Below are positions 24,701 through 38,982 of a stretch of 64,000 bases of DNA, piece after piece. Where the stretch lies: NCBI GenBank assembly GCA_026874595.1, contig CM049306.1, positions 18,345,019-18,409,018 on the forward strand. The letters run 5' to 3'. Position 1 is the first letter of the stretch. Each line of letters begins with the position of its first letter. The translations under genes were made by a program, and so were the position numbers. The notes under the pieces were generated by a model, which was not told the origin of the DNA, did not search any database, and saw nothing but the letters and a program-made list of their open reading frames with translations. The stretch comes from Sipunculus nudus (taxonomy: Eukaryota > Annelida > Sipuncula > Golfingiida > Sipunculidae).

Positions 24701-27700
24701 TCACAAGCATCATGTATTGTTTATTCCATCGGCCCCCGAAGTCCCTGGTGGGCCAGTCCGCCCCTGTGTCCGTATAACGCTATAATATCCTAGACTTCTA
24801 GGTTCAGTTTTTTTCCTGCTGACATGCATTTGCTTCATTTACCTTTAGTGTATCGTATTATTTACTAAGTGCTGATTGTTTTGAGTAAAATACAAATAAA
24901 ATTTGCGACAGTACACAAGTCCGACCATTGACATAATGAAGTGATAAAAAGCGACTAAGAGTATTGTCATGTCCCCTAAATCTATGTGGTGCAAAAACCC
25001 TAAACAGAAGAAAATTGTTTTAAACCGCCAACCAAAAGAAAAGACAGTTTTTCGAGGTTAACATGCCACAAAAGCCCCTTGTATTTCAAAATTCTTTAAA
25101 AGATTTAATTACGTGCTTCCATTTTAAGAGAAATCTGTCCTCTTTACACATCAAACCAAAATTTGTAAATCAGCCTAATATTGATTGATTACAATTAAAT
25201 AAATGACCTATGCAATGAGTGACAATAAATAGGCGTCTGATCCTGTTTATATGGCCGTTGAAACTTCTATTTGTCAGTGTTATACCACTTAGTGATCGCT
25301 TAACGAGACGCCACATTTGTCAACCGTTTTCTTCGTATGGGGTGTTAGATCAGTGCAGAAGTCGCAAATGCCCTTAAGAAATTGTTACTTTGACTACATT
25401 TCATTTTGCCAAAATGTATTTATCGAATTCTCTCATTATAATTATGTGAAGAGCAGGTTAGTTTCAATTCCTCCAGTCTTAAATCATAAAAGGTTACATG
25501 AGGTTACACGGAAGAAACAGATTCCTCACCAAAGACCCAGCCAAGTGCGATGCACTCAAAGAAACAAATCCACAAGAGAGACATGCCACTTGCTGCGTAG
25601 TAATCAAACAGCTGGAAAATATACATCCCACCCTGAAACAAAAGCAATGTTTAATAGAAATTCCTCCTCACACAAGTGACACCTTGTCGGCTTTAGCTGG
25701 GACTGAGTTTCCAGGTGGGGTTCAAAGTTAAATCATATTTAATCATTTCTAAAATAATATGATTGAAGTCATAAACTGTAGGAAAATAATGACACTTCCT
25801 GAATAAGATACCTCTTCTACACGAGTGAAGGGTCATATTTAATATACTCTCATTGGCATTTTTTCTACGTTATCCTCGCGACCACGCCTGCAGATTTAAA
25901 TAAAGAATGGAAATAAATGTTGATATTACAAATAATAACATATTTTATATTTACCTGGAAATTAAAAATAATAAATTTAAAAAAAAGTCCGATATTTATT
26001 ATTATATGCCCAAAAGGACAAGAATTTCTAATCGTGGCGTGAGTCCCCGAACAATTGTTAAGATTAAGCGCGTATATTTAATATCAAATGTGATAATGGA
26101 TACCATGTGTACGTTACTGAATGGTAAGATCGCGAAAATAAAAACCCTCGTGCAACAATAATATAGTTAAAAATGCAAATATTAACTTCGCGAATATGAA
26201 GGCAACCACAGTATTTAACAGCAAACAAATCTGTGGTTTGTATCGCGTGCAAGTTGAAAACTCGACGATGCCGGATCATTTGGCCCGAACATATCTGTTA
26301 TCATGAAAAGTAAAGCGCCTGCTTGTACAAAATATTCGAAGTCGAGCAAGTGAAACACATAAATTCTTATTATCGAATTTTCAAATTGATGATCATCAAA
26401 CAGATATCAATGTATTGATTTTTCATAAATATTAAAGTATAATTTACCGATAAGCAACGTGTGAAATACGTCTTCAATGGTAAGGTATATGCGCTGCCCT
26501 TCCATGTCTTCAGATTTTGAAGAATATGTGGTCATTATCAGACGGTCAGCAGTGATAATTTGTGACTGACTTTAAACTCACCCTGGTTACCATGGAGAGA
26601 CCAATCAGGTAGGAGACGCCACAGTAAATGGCAAGGAAAATTTCTCTATTCCAGCCTCGGAGTAGGAAAGGAAAAGCATCCACTGCCATAGTACTAAAGG
26701 CCTCTACTGCAACGAACTGCAACAGATAATGATCAATACTTTTCAAATGAGTTATCTCTTTAAACCGCGCCCATGCAGAATATTTTCTGGTTATGATGTA
26801 TCTTAGTCTTTTTTATGAATCCTTTTAACGTCACCTGATACATATTTTATACGTGACTGTATAACTAACTGGGAATTTCTTACTTTTAATTTTTAGTATA
26901 ACAGTATATATGCCATGATTATTGTCTGATACATAATGTATATTATATTTATGTACTTGTATTTATTTATAATTTGCCCGTTCACGGTATCATTTGTATG
27001 CATATTATGTATTATAACATTTTTTTGTAAATTACATTTTCTTGTATAATGAGAGGGCGACCTGTGTAAGAACAGTCTGTACTGCTGAACAGATTACCCT
27101 GTTTAAATATTTTGAATATGTAAATAAATAAAATAAATGCTGGTGTCGGTTAACATGCATGTTTAGGACATAATCTAGTGTCCAATAAAGTATACCTTAA
27201 CAGCTGTACTAATTAAACCAGAGAGTCCACGTGCTAATAAAGTATTGACCGAAAACGGAGTGTGAACCCTGCACAATGCGCTGTCAAAAGTAAACTTTTA
27301 CCAGACCATAATTATTTTTCTCTGTTTAAAAAAGATATGAAACAAGTAAAAATAGAGCAGAAAGTAAGCCAATGTAAAACAAAAATTATTTGCAGGACTT
27401 TTATTTTGTTTTAATGTCATTGTCTTTTGCAATTTATTAATTTTACCTGGCTGTCCAGCCCGACCATAATCACCATGACAAAGAATAGAACAGCCCACAA
27501 AGGTGCAGCTGGCATCAGAGTCACAACTTTTGGGTAAGCGATGAATGCCAGACCGGGACCTGACCAAAAAGACAGAAAACATCGTAATGTTATATAACTT
27601 GACTGAAAACAAGTAATGAAAGTAAATGCGTCCTGGGTCCTAATGGAAGAACCTTCTTTGTTAACTGCAGTTTTATCTTTATTTGCTTATGCATAAAAGT

Positions 27701-30700
27701 ACAAAAGCTAATGTTTCACTCTTAGGTCTGGAATTATAAAGTAAAATTTGCAATACATTCAAACAAAGAAAATATACATATTTAAAAACTTGTTACCACT
27801 TACTCTTATGCTTTAAATCACTAAATTTCTTATCCACTTCGTTTACAAACTTTTTTTTACATACAACACAAACTAGGTGGTGATGACTGTCAAATGCAGA
27901 AGGTTTTCCATGTATACATGGAATTTATATAATAAACCAGTAGCCCACAGGCACATGACGTGTAATTCCAGATTAAATGAGTAGTTTTTCAAAATAGAAA
28001 CTTATACCATACTGTTTATTCAGGTTTCTCAAAGAATATTTATAAATCGTTCATATTTATGAAAACTGATTTATTATGAATTTACACGTCAGGTTCCCGA
28101 GAAGTAGCCCAGGGGCCATGACGCTAAATTAGTCTTTAAGGTAGTCTATGCATTAATTAGTGAGATATCAATGTAGGTATGTAATTTTAAATTATTTTAA
28201 TTTAAGTAGAACTTTTTAGCCTATTATGTTAAACCTTACATTCTGGAAGTTTTTAATTATTTCAACTTTATGCACTAATGCAAATATTCATTTAGCGACC
28301 GTGAGTGCTCAAAATTATATTTCTTGTCCATATTACTAAGTAAATAGGTCGCACTTTTAATTTCAGTTTCCATGAAGAGTTAATGAGCAAATGCCTGCAA
28401 GCTAAGTTAGAGGATTTTATGTCCAACTGAAACGATCTTTGCCCGTCTGATTTTCTTGATGCTTAAATTATGTATTTTCACGTAACCTGAGGAATATAGA
28501 TCACAGTGACCTTATTTCAGTTTACCAAGGAGATGTCACAGGGACCTCCCTGGATTGCAGTCAAGGGTTTCTTGGTCTAGCAATTAAAATGTGTGTCTGT
28601 CTGATTATCAGGGTGTTCGAATTATGTTATTTCTCATAGCTTGCAGAATATTCCAGGTTTCCAAATGGATTTTACTAGAGTCTACCCGGAATTTAAGTAG
28701 GACGTTTCTAGGTCCAGCTGGTACAACTTTTGTCAATCTGACTTCCAGGGTGCACAAATCGTGTTTCTTTTCTGGTCATATTTTATAAAGACCCCCTTGG
28801 ATGAAAAGACGTTTCTGCATGGTTCCAACGGTTATGATTTGCATTCATCTGATTTGTAGGGGGTTCAGAACGTTTTCTTTTTCCTATAACTCACATTATA
28901 TAGAAAATTTAATCAAGTCTTAATTTTGACGTTTTCATGTCTCTAAGTTACGGTTTATGTTCCTCTGACTTTCAACGGGCTAAAACAGGTTTTCCCCTTA
29001 GAACCCGCAGATGATTGAGTATAGGTCGCAGTAACCTAGTTTCAGGCTTCAAGTGTGACACTTTCAGTACTGGATTTTACGTAAGATGTTTCTAGGTCCA
29101 AATTTAACTTTAGTGTCCTGTCTAACTTTCATTGTGCTCAAAATAATGTTTTTGGTCTGTATAGCAGAATATTTGTCATCATGACCTAATATCAGTTTTC
29201 CAAAAGGATTTGTTCGGAAACTCTTTAGATGTAAAGTTAGAAGCTCTACCTCATAGTTTTAATGGTTACGAATTGTGCCCTATTAACGGACGGCCGGTGA
29301 GACATCTGTCAAAGACCAATCTCTATAACTCAGATGACCTTTCATACAGCTGAGCTAAAATTAAGAGTTTCACCAGGGATATTTCTAGGTTAAGGCTCAG
29401 GTCAAGTTTTCTGGAACGACTTTGATATCCTGTAAAATATTTTTGCTTTACAAAATGCACGTCTAACAGAAAACAAAACTAGATGATTACAGTCGCCGAG
29501 CGATTCAATTAGATTATGACTCAAAGTAAACATGGAGCAAATCATGGGCAGATTTTGGCGATAATGGAGGATCAACTATCGAATTCACGACCTTGGATAT
29601 AAAACCAATGTAAAATTCAATATAAGGTCAATAAACATATAAGGTAAAAATAACCCACCACCACCCCCCCCCCCCCCAACCCCTTATCTTCCTGCCTAGT
29701 GGGAGGCTTAATTTTATTTTAAAAGAGTTGGCTTTACTCGGTTGGCTTTACTCTATGATGTCGATCAACTATTGAATTCACGACCTTGGATATAAAATCA
29801 ATATAAAATTCAATATAAGGTCAATAAACTTATAAGGTAAAAATAACCCACCCACCCCCCAACCCCTTATCTTCCTGCCTAGTGGGAGGCTTAATTTAAT
29901 TTTAAAAGAGTTGGCTTTACTGGGTTGGCTTTACTCTATGATGTCAGGCTTCATACAGGACACCGATACAGTGTCCAAAGAACAGTGAACGGTACACGCT
30001 GACCTCACCTGATTCCGCCACGGTATCAATCGGTACACCCTGCTCACGTGACATGAAGCCCAGCAGAGAAAACACGACGAAGCCGGCCAGGAGGCTTGTG
30101 AAGGAATTCATCACAGAAACGATCAAACAGTGTCTGTAATCACATCATAACCATATGAAAAGTATACATTAAACAGTTCTTTTTCACTTTCTTAATATAA
30201 AAGCCTTCATGTGGCTAAAACACTATGGTAGGCCAGTCCTCAGTGTTGCAGAGCTAAATTCGTTTAAACATCTTACTACACTATTTGGATGTGGAAATTA
30301 GGTTAATTTTTAAAATTCATACTGACCGGGTAATTATGATGAATGAACTATTTTGTAATGGCCTAGATATAATAAGCGTTAGGCATACCAAATGCTTCTG
30401 AATTTGGAATATGAAAAATAAGAGCAATTATATTGATTCAGAGCCAATCACGTTACTTTAATATACAGTATAGTATTTGTATTATAACAAATAGTACTTG
30501 TAGCAGTCATTGTTGAATTTATTGTAGCTACCAAGGGCAGGCATCGTTCCCAGTGCTATCGCAAATGAGAAGAAGATTTGAGTTCCTGCGTCTGTCCATA
30601 CCTGCAAGAGTACCAAATATAAAATGACCAAGGATTAAAAAATTATTATGTAGGTGCTCTAAGTGGCAGATTAAGAGGGGGGTTCAGGGGGTCCGGAACC

Positions 30701-33700
30701 CCCCCCCCCCCCCCCTTTTTTTAGCCAAAACAACTTTTTTTAGGGTTTCAAACCAGATTTTGCGACCTGGACCCCCTCCCTTCTGGACCAGAGGCCTTTT
30801 TTTTGTTTTCTTTTAGTCTTCCTGGGTTTGGCCCTCCTCTTTTTTAAAACCCTGGATCCGCCGCCCGCTCTCCCCGTCATGCATCATATCACCACCAATT
30901 ATACATGGATGCGCCCTCCCGGCATGCATCAGATCAAAAGTAACCAAAAATTCTTCCCTCAAGCATGAATCTCTATATCATACACTTCGTTTGATGATTT
31001 CTCTCCTATTTAGCTCTGTCTAAAAAGAAAGAATAAGGATTCATATGTGATTACATAGCTGTCATAAACAGTCTAACACCTGTCGCAATCTGTAGAGACT
31101 GCAACATCAACAAGCAAAGTTCAATAGGAGCGCATTATCATAGAAGACAAAGTTGTGACATCTACAGGACTACTTGGTAAAGTTGTGACATCTACAGGAC
31201 TACTTGGTAAAGTTGCGACTTTTTACAAAACGGTTTTACTATCCTAAAGATTGGGCCAGTGTATATCTGTTATATCAGAAAGACCCCGTAGAGAGTTAAT
31301 GGATCCAGGGATCACGCTCATTCATCCTTATTAGTTTAATAAGAATATTGTTTCGTTCCCTCTATAAACCTATAAAGGACATTAGTTTGACTCTTTTATT
31401 TGTGCCATGCTCTATTGATTTCCCCCCCCCCCCCCCCATATTACTTGTAGCGTTATATTTTTAACTTATGTGAGATGTAAATACATGTACAACTATTTTA
31501 TACAAGAATGCCCGTTGCATTAGCGATCGCCTGATGTGTTAGGTTCAAATGACATAGTACCGCGGGTATTAACAAATGTGCACAAATACAAATATGGGCC
31601 AGGAAGTAAGGTCGTCTTTATACTAGGCGGGACGGGAAGACGTCTTAATATGAGGCAAACCCTGGGAGGAAAAAAATTCTTGGATAGGTCTTACTATATT
31701 ATATTTTCTTCACTATCTGCTAATCATCATAATTCATCTTTGACATCATGCAGCACCATGCTCATCATTCCAGCACCTCTCTCTCTCTCTCTGTTATATA
31801 AAATAATCATTACTTTTTTTCATTTGCGTCAAGAATGTTCTCAGCACGTGCTTCATTATTATCAGTAAACGTCTGCCTCTAAGCACATTTCTCAATTTTC
31901 CAAATATTTTATCAAATAACATTGCTCAATAAGAATATTTAAAATACAATTTGTATTTGGTATTTTGTAAATGTATTTTATTTCTGACCTGTCCATCACT
32001 GAGCCTGTTGAATTCAGGTTTGATGAAGAACAGGATGCCGTCCTTGGCCCCGGGTAGTGTTACACCACGTACAAGCAACACGGCCAGGATGAGGTACGGG
32101 AAGGTAGCCGTCACATACACTACCTACAAATAAAAAATAATCCACACGTAGCCGTCACATACACCACCTACAAATAAAATATATATCCCACATTTAGCTG
32201 GTACAAACACCACCAACAAACAAAAAATAATCCACACGTAGCCGTCACATACACCACCTACAAACAAATAAAAATATCCACATGTAGCCGTCACATACAC
32301 CACCTACAAATGAAATATATATCCCATATTATCTGGTACAAACACCACCAACAAACAAAAAATAATCCACACGTAGCCGTCACATACACCACCTACAAAC
32401 AAACAAAAATATCCACATGTAGCCGTCACATACACCACCTATAAACAAAAAAATATTCTCACGTAGCCGTCACATACACCACCTACAAACAAACAAATAA
32501 TCAACACTGGTATGCATGTAAAAGTTGCTTATTGGCAGTTTGGTGTCGTAAATATTTTAAAATCAGAATGCGGCAAACATCACCTAAACACACAGAAGAA
32601 CGAACACGCTGAATGGTAGGCACTTTAATTCTGCTTATTGGCTGCTGGGTATCATCAATATCCTATAACACAGTTACTGTGAAAGTGGGATTGCCAATCA
32701 AAGGAGGCGTCATGTCACTGGCCACAGACCAAGAAATATCAAGGTGTTTATAAAATAAGGAAAGTTAATTTTTGTCAGTTTTTATTTCAATTTGACATAA
32801 GGCCTCCTGATATTTATTGAATTAATATAGTGCGGAACTGTGTTAAAATATTTAAATTTTGCAGATTAATCGCCATATTTCAATGGGCAGCCCTACTGAG
32901 AAACGCGTCGGATTGAGTGAAAATATAGAATATACTTTCATTAAATATACTTCGATAAATCATTGATAACGAAATGAATAACAGACACACACTATTGATA
33001 TTGATTTTTCACAAACGATGCACTTCACTGCAATTTCTATGTAAGAAACTATGTTGGCGAGCATTAATGGAGTAGAATCAAAGAAATTTATTAAGTTTCA
33101 TAAAATATGAGACAATCGTTCCTACATTTAGTATAAGAAAACTGAGGATCAACACAGCCATTACCAGTCCCATAACGGTTAATAGGATACGAAACTTTAT
33201 TTCATGAATGTCACAGGGGAGTACTAGCCCGCAAGAAAATTCATTAGGAGTAATAAGAATGTTGGGGGTTACCCTAGTGTTGACATCCAACCTTTGAGTC
33301 AGTCCTTACCTTCCCTGTCCAGCGAACTCCTTTCCAGATACAGAAGTAACATATAACCCACATGACGAGTAAGGCCATGGCGAGCTGCCAGACTACACCG
33401 TCAGGGCGGTCTATCCCCGGGGAGATCTGTAGAATCTGACGCCTGACAAGGAAAAATAAAAAAAAATCACACCTGGTGTCATTTTCGAGATCAATTGGAA
33501 TCGAAAGGATAATTGTATGGAATGAAATGCTGAAAAGAAATAAGTTTGCACTGATCGAACTGACCGAATTTTATTTTTTTTTTTTGTATTTTTTTAAATG
33601 GAGATATCCGCCTCCATTTTTTAATGCTATGTACATATGCAGAATTCCTTTCCGGTTTTTGGACTACGTGAAAGGGCAGTTTCACACGCTTCCATTTTAT

Positions 33701-34301
33701 ATCCTGGTGTAAACCATGACCCGGTGACCACTGTTCCTACGGTTCTTGGGTGTTTAGTCATCCCCAGTGATGGGTCATACATCCGAGGAACTCCGAGGAA
33801 CCCCAGGAAGGGGCACCAGTTTGTGAGTGAAACAACAGCCGTCGGGCACGTCCTTCCCATTAAGCCTGAAGAGCGCTCACCCTGGGTTGGGGCCGACTGT
33901 GAAAATTCTCACCGCCTCGGATTAAATTAAATCACGATCTCCCGTTGAGTCCTGTGCTCTACCCCTGAGCGACAGATAACTTGATTTGTTAATAAGTTTA
34001 AAGTCTCAAACAAAATTAGTTGATATTAGGGTAAATGTTCAAGCTTTTGCAGTTTCGTAGTGTCAGATATTGCATCCTGACTTAGAGTACTTAAGAATGT
34101 TGATCATCCAGTCAGTACAGTAAGGTGAATAAGGTATTCTCTGTTACTCACATTCGTGTTTCATCACATTCGCCAATGAGATGTCTTCTATTTAAAAGAT
34201 GGCAGCTTTTTTAAAAGCGAATTGAATTTGAATTTTATTAAAAAAATACTATACGGTGTATTTATATTATAAAAATATAAAAAAATGAATTAAAATCATT
34301 G

Positions 34302-34374
<73 letters not shown>

Positions 34375-36489
34375 ATTAAAATTGAATAGAAATGAAAAAT
34401 TTAAACTGGCCCAAGTGTGATTACTGCTTTTAATACGGACCCTGACTTATGGTAAAGTACGTGTATGTACAGAAAAAGATATCTTACTTTTCGACACACA
34501 CATTTATGAAGGGGCCATCTGTTATCAATAGGTATCAATTATAAGACACTGGCTGACATGTAATATGATGTGTTTACTACTTTCAATGATTTCCTTTTCA
34601 TTTTTTTTTTTAAATAATGGAGAATGGTTCGAGGCAAAATGTTTTTTCTCAGCGTTCTGAAAGCTTATTTAATAGACATAATTCTTAATTCTTAAACTTA
34701 ATTCAGATCATTACGTCTACGGGACCGTGTGCTGTATAATACGAAAATGCAAATTATACAAGCATGTGATTCACAACTGCATGTAAGGCAGATGCCTCAT
34801 TTTTTTAAAAAGGGTTCACATTACATTTGTAATTAATATTAAATTGACAAAACCTTGAACATGCTAAGTCTACTATCAAATACTCAAATAATAAAACCTA
34901 ATTTAATTTTAAATTGTAAGAAATCTTTATAATAAATGCATGAATAACATTGACATTTAGTTTTGTGTTATCAAATTAACATAAATCCTATAAAAGGATC
35001 ATGTAAAACAATTATATTGAAAAAAAATCTAATAATGATTAAAAACTGAAAAGTCATATTAATTAACATGGCTTCTATTTCATATAATACCTAATATTAC
35101 TTAAATATGAAAGAACCGATACAAATTTATTTATCTTTGACATTGTATTAATTAATTTGTTTTAGTGAAACATTCAAATATATTAAAAAATAAGCATTCA
35201 GTGGACCAACTTGGTCTTTAAAACTCCCGTTTGATCGTTAATCAATAAGAATTTGCAAAAAAATAAACGATACAAAAAAAAATTACAAAAAAACATAAAT
35301 AAATTAAATAGTACCCATGCATTTTTTTCAGTCTCTTTAGGCCAAAAAGTAAGAACTTACTCCCAGAATTCGATGACTGGATCGACTGTTTTCATGGCAT
35401 TATACTCAGTGCCGTTTACGGATACATTGCTGGACATGTTTGATGCAACCATGGTGTAATTCCAGCTACTGTTTCCAAAGAGACTCGGGTTAACACGTCT
35501 TGTAACGGCACAACTAGAAAGAGACAAATTGAGGCAATCAGAGATATCGAGGTTTAAATGTCTTAACGAGTGTCCAAATAAGTGGAAATATTTAAACATT
35601 TGAATGGTTTATTGAAAATATAAATAAATAAGAAACATAATATGACGTCGAAATTTCAAAGCAAATAATTGTAAAAAAAAAATGTATGAACTGTGTCTAA
35701 AAGAATTTCTGGGGGAAAATAAATAGATCCATGTCTACATGATGTCAACACGAGTGATAAGTAACATTCTTTTGATAACAAGTTAATGGTACATTTTCAA
35801 TGAGACAAAGAAATTAACAAAACTAGACAAATGGATGCTTGGTAACGAAATGAAAAGAAATTTACTCTTTTTTTTTATAAATTACTATTTTATTATAACT
35901 GGAGAATAGAATGAATGTAGCGAAACATTTTTTTTTGCTACTATAGTGTTTCTGTGTATTTTTTTCGATACGAGGTAGCAAGAAGGTTATTTAACAAGTC
36001 AGCTAGAACTCTTAATTTGTGACCTTTCATTTAATCTGAATTGAAGACTGTTATTTTAGTCAATCCAAACAGAATAGAAAAGTCAGCGAGTGTGTGGTCG
36101 TGTGTTTGTTTTCATGTATATGATATGATGCTGTACCTCGGCGTGTTCCACGAGTTATTACAATGGGACCAGGGTAGTACGGACGTGAAAGAAAAGGTCA
36201 TGTAGTACACATCCCACGCCAGGACCACGATGTAGTAGATGTTGAGTAAAAAGCAGATCACTAGCGTACCATAACCAATACCTGTAAGGTATGACAAGTA
36301 GTGGAGAATAAAAAAATTAAATTATATATATGCACTGCAGACATCTTCATTTTCTCAAAATTGCACTGTTATTTAAAATAACTCTTTGTAAAATGATATG
36401 AGGGACTTTAAATTAATACAAATACTGGTTTTATTTTAATACATTTAAACTTTCATTTCTTACATTTAAGTCAGTCTAACTGTTTGTTT

Positions 36490-36524
<35 letters not shown>

Positions 36525-38935
36525 ACGCCTTACACACACATGCTAGTGGATTTATTACCAACCGTACTTAACACTTGTGTCTGGTAAATAGTATATTGCA
36601 TGAAAGGCTTACCTTTGAATATAGGAACTATATTCCAGCAATGAAGTCCTCCCCTGCTCGTGTATTGTCCTAGAGCAATTTCCAAAAAGAGAACCGGAAC
36701 ACCACCCATGACTAGACAGAGCAGGTAGGGTACCAGGAACGCACCTACAACATAAACTTCACCCATGGGATAAATATTACAATAATATACATGTGAAACA
36801 GATGTATTGGGAAAAAAAGAAAGATCTGTGATTCACGGGTGGAGCCCAGGGCTCAAAGCCGGGAGATCGTGAGTTCAAATCTCAGCCGAGGCGGTGAGAT
36901 TTTTCACGGTCGGCCCCCACTCAGGGTGAGCGCTCTGCAGGCTTAATAGGGAGACTGTGCCCAACAGTCGTTTTTCACTCACAAACGATTGATCCTTTCG
37001 GGGGTTCCTCGGTGTTTAGACCCAGCTATGGGGACGACACACACCAAGGATCGCAGGAGTGATACACCGAACCTGGTTGACGCCAGAATTATCACGTGCA
37101 AGCACCTGTCACGTGGTCCGAAACCGAAATGTACATAATACTTAGTTAAGCAAGCATTAAAAAAATCGAGGCAGTTACCTCCACTAAAATATCTTTAAAA
37201 AAAGATCGGGATTTAACCAAGGTGAAAATGTTTATTAGCCTTCCTCGAAAAGGAGTTGACAGAGGTATATTTTGGTTCAATTTTTTTTTTTTTTTTTGGG
37301 GGGGGGGGAGTTCTCACATCCCCCTGAATGCAAATCCATCAACAAGAGTTTGTATTCTTGTGTCCATGTTTGTGCTAGATCTCCTACATATCTTGATTTT
37401 CAAAAACTGAGTATACGATACATGTGACTGATTTGCACGTAGATATTTTTTTTTTTTTAAATTTCGCCTCAATTTCTAAAGTCGTCAAATATTTAACCTA
37501 ATATCGTTCATTTGCATGTGACCAGGGGAGACTTCTCGTGATTGGTTGACGATGCATTTCTCTAGTTAGCTATAATCCGAAAAAAGTCTCTGGATATTCC
37601 TACCCGCTGACCACCTGTACTAATCCTTTACTTGTAACCATTTTACTATAAACGTATTAGTGGCTGTGAAATCACGTGGTCTGTTGATCGGTCTTTCAGA
37701 TGCGATGGAGAGCATTAAAGAGTCAGTTTTATGCGGGTGGACTCTTTATGATGTACTTTATCTTTTATATGGGCCCCATACAGTGTTCGCATTTTTGGTT
37801 CTATTTGCAAGAAAAAATGTGTTTAAAAGGGACATACCAGACATGTTAAGTATACTTCCAGTACATTGTATAAAATTACTCTTTAAAATTAGATTGTATT
37901 TGACATTTTGTTCTATCACTGTTTGCTTACTCCTGCATACACGTGGGAAGATTTTCGCCGGGCGCCAAGCAGATCGTGCACGCCCCCTGGCGACCATGCC
38001 GTGCAACTTCACATTAAGCTTTTTCAAGCTTCAAATCGATGATTCTTATGTTTTTTCTTTCATTTTTCCTCTCCTGTTTCGGAGTTAATTTTTGGCATTC
38101 ACATGATCACCATGTCTTGCTATGGTAAACAGACCATATACTCACACAACGACCCCTAACAACGTATATAAAACAGGTGAATTGGAGATAGTCAATCCGT
38201 GTGCTTGGAAACTATTGTATTCAGCCCAAGTGATATAATTTAAGAATATGAGATAATACACATTTTATGCAAACATCTATGTAACTTTAAACTATGTGTT
38301 CATCTATTATGCTCATGCTACCGGCGCAGACAGCAAACAACGATGCCTTGTCGCAGATTGATACTGGGTTCCATATTCCTATGCATTTTACTCTATACCC
38401 CATTCACCAATCCCAAACCAATTTCAAATGCTTGAGTGAGTTCATACAATTTATTTTACCAAGGTAACCCGCGGAAAACCATTTATCTAAAACCCTCTTG
38501 ACAAAATCCTGTGTACATATTCGTATAACATATGACACGTGCTTCTGCAAACAATTAAAAAATAATAAATAAATAAAATGTAAGAAAATCGCAATATGGA
38601 AGTGTCACTTTTCACATCTGATCTAAAGCTGTAACCAGTTGTATATTTATACACCTATTCATTAGCATAGCACGATTGTGGGTGACACTTACATACAGTT
38701 TACAAATAACTGTCTGTACACTGTATACATATATGAATTGCTTATCGTCCCAGTGTCATTACAATTTGGCAGCCGACCTGCGCATTCTGTCTCGTTCGCT
38801 CACTGACCTCACACCGAGCATGACTGGGAATATGTTTTTTTGTAAGTTAAAGTATATTCTGAAATCACTAGCAAGGGGGGTGCATACAGGTAGCATTATT
38901 ATACATTGTAAATAGTCCAGATACAATGAATCAAT

Positions 38936-38982
<47 letters not shown>

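Noticed and set aside
32103-32508. Possible CRISPR-like array
   Set aside because: Spacing is irregular, units merge into one another and the unit derives from the adjacent exon in an animal gene, so it is a minisatellite.
37660-38088. 142-codon plus-strand frame
   Set aside because: It lies in an SLC6 intron, antisense to the gene, with no recognisable domain, no good context and AT-driven composition.
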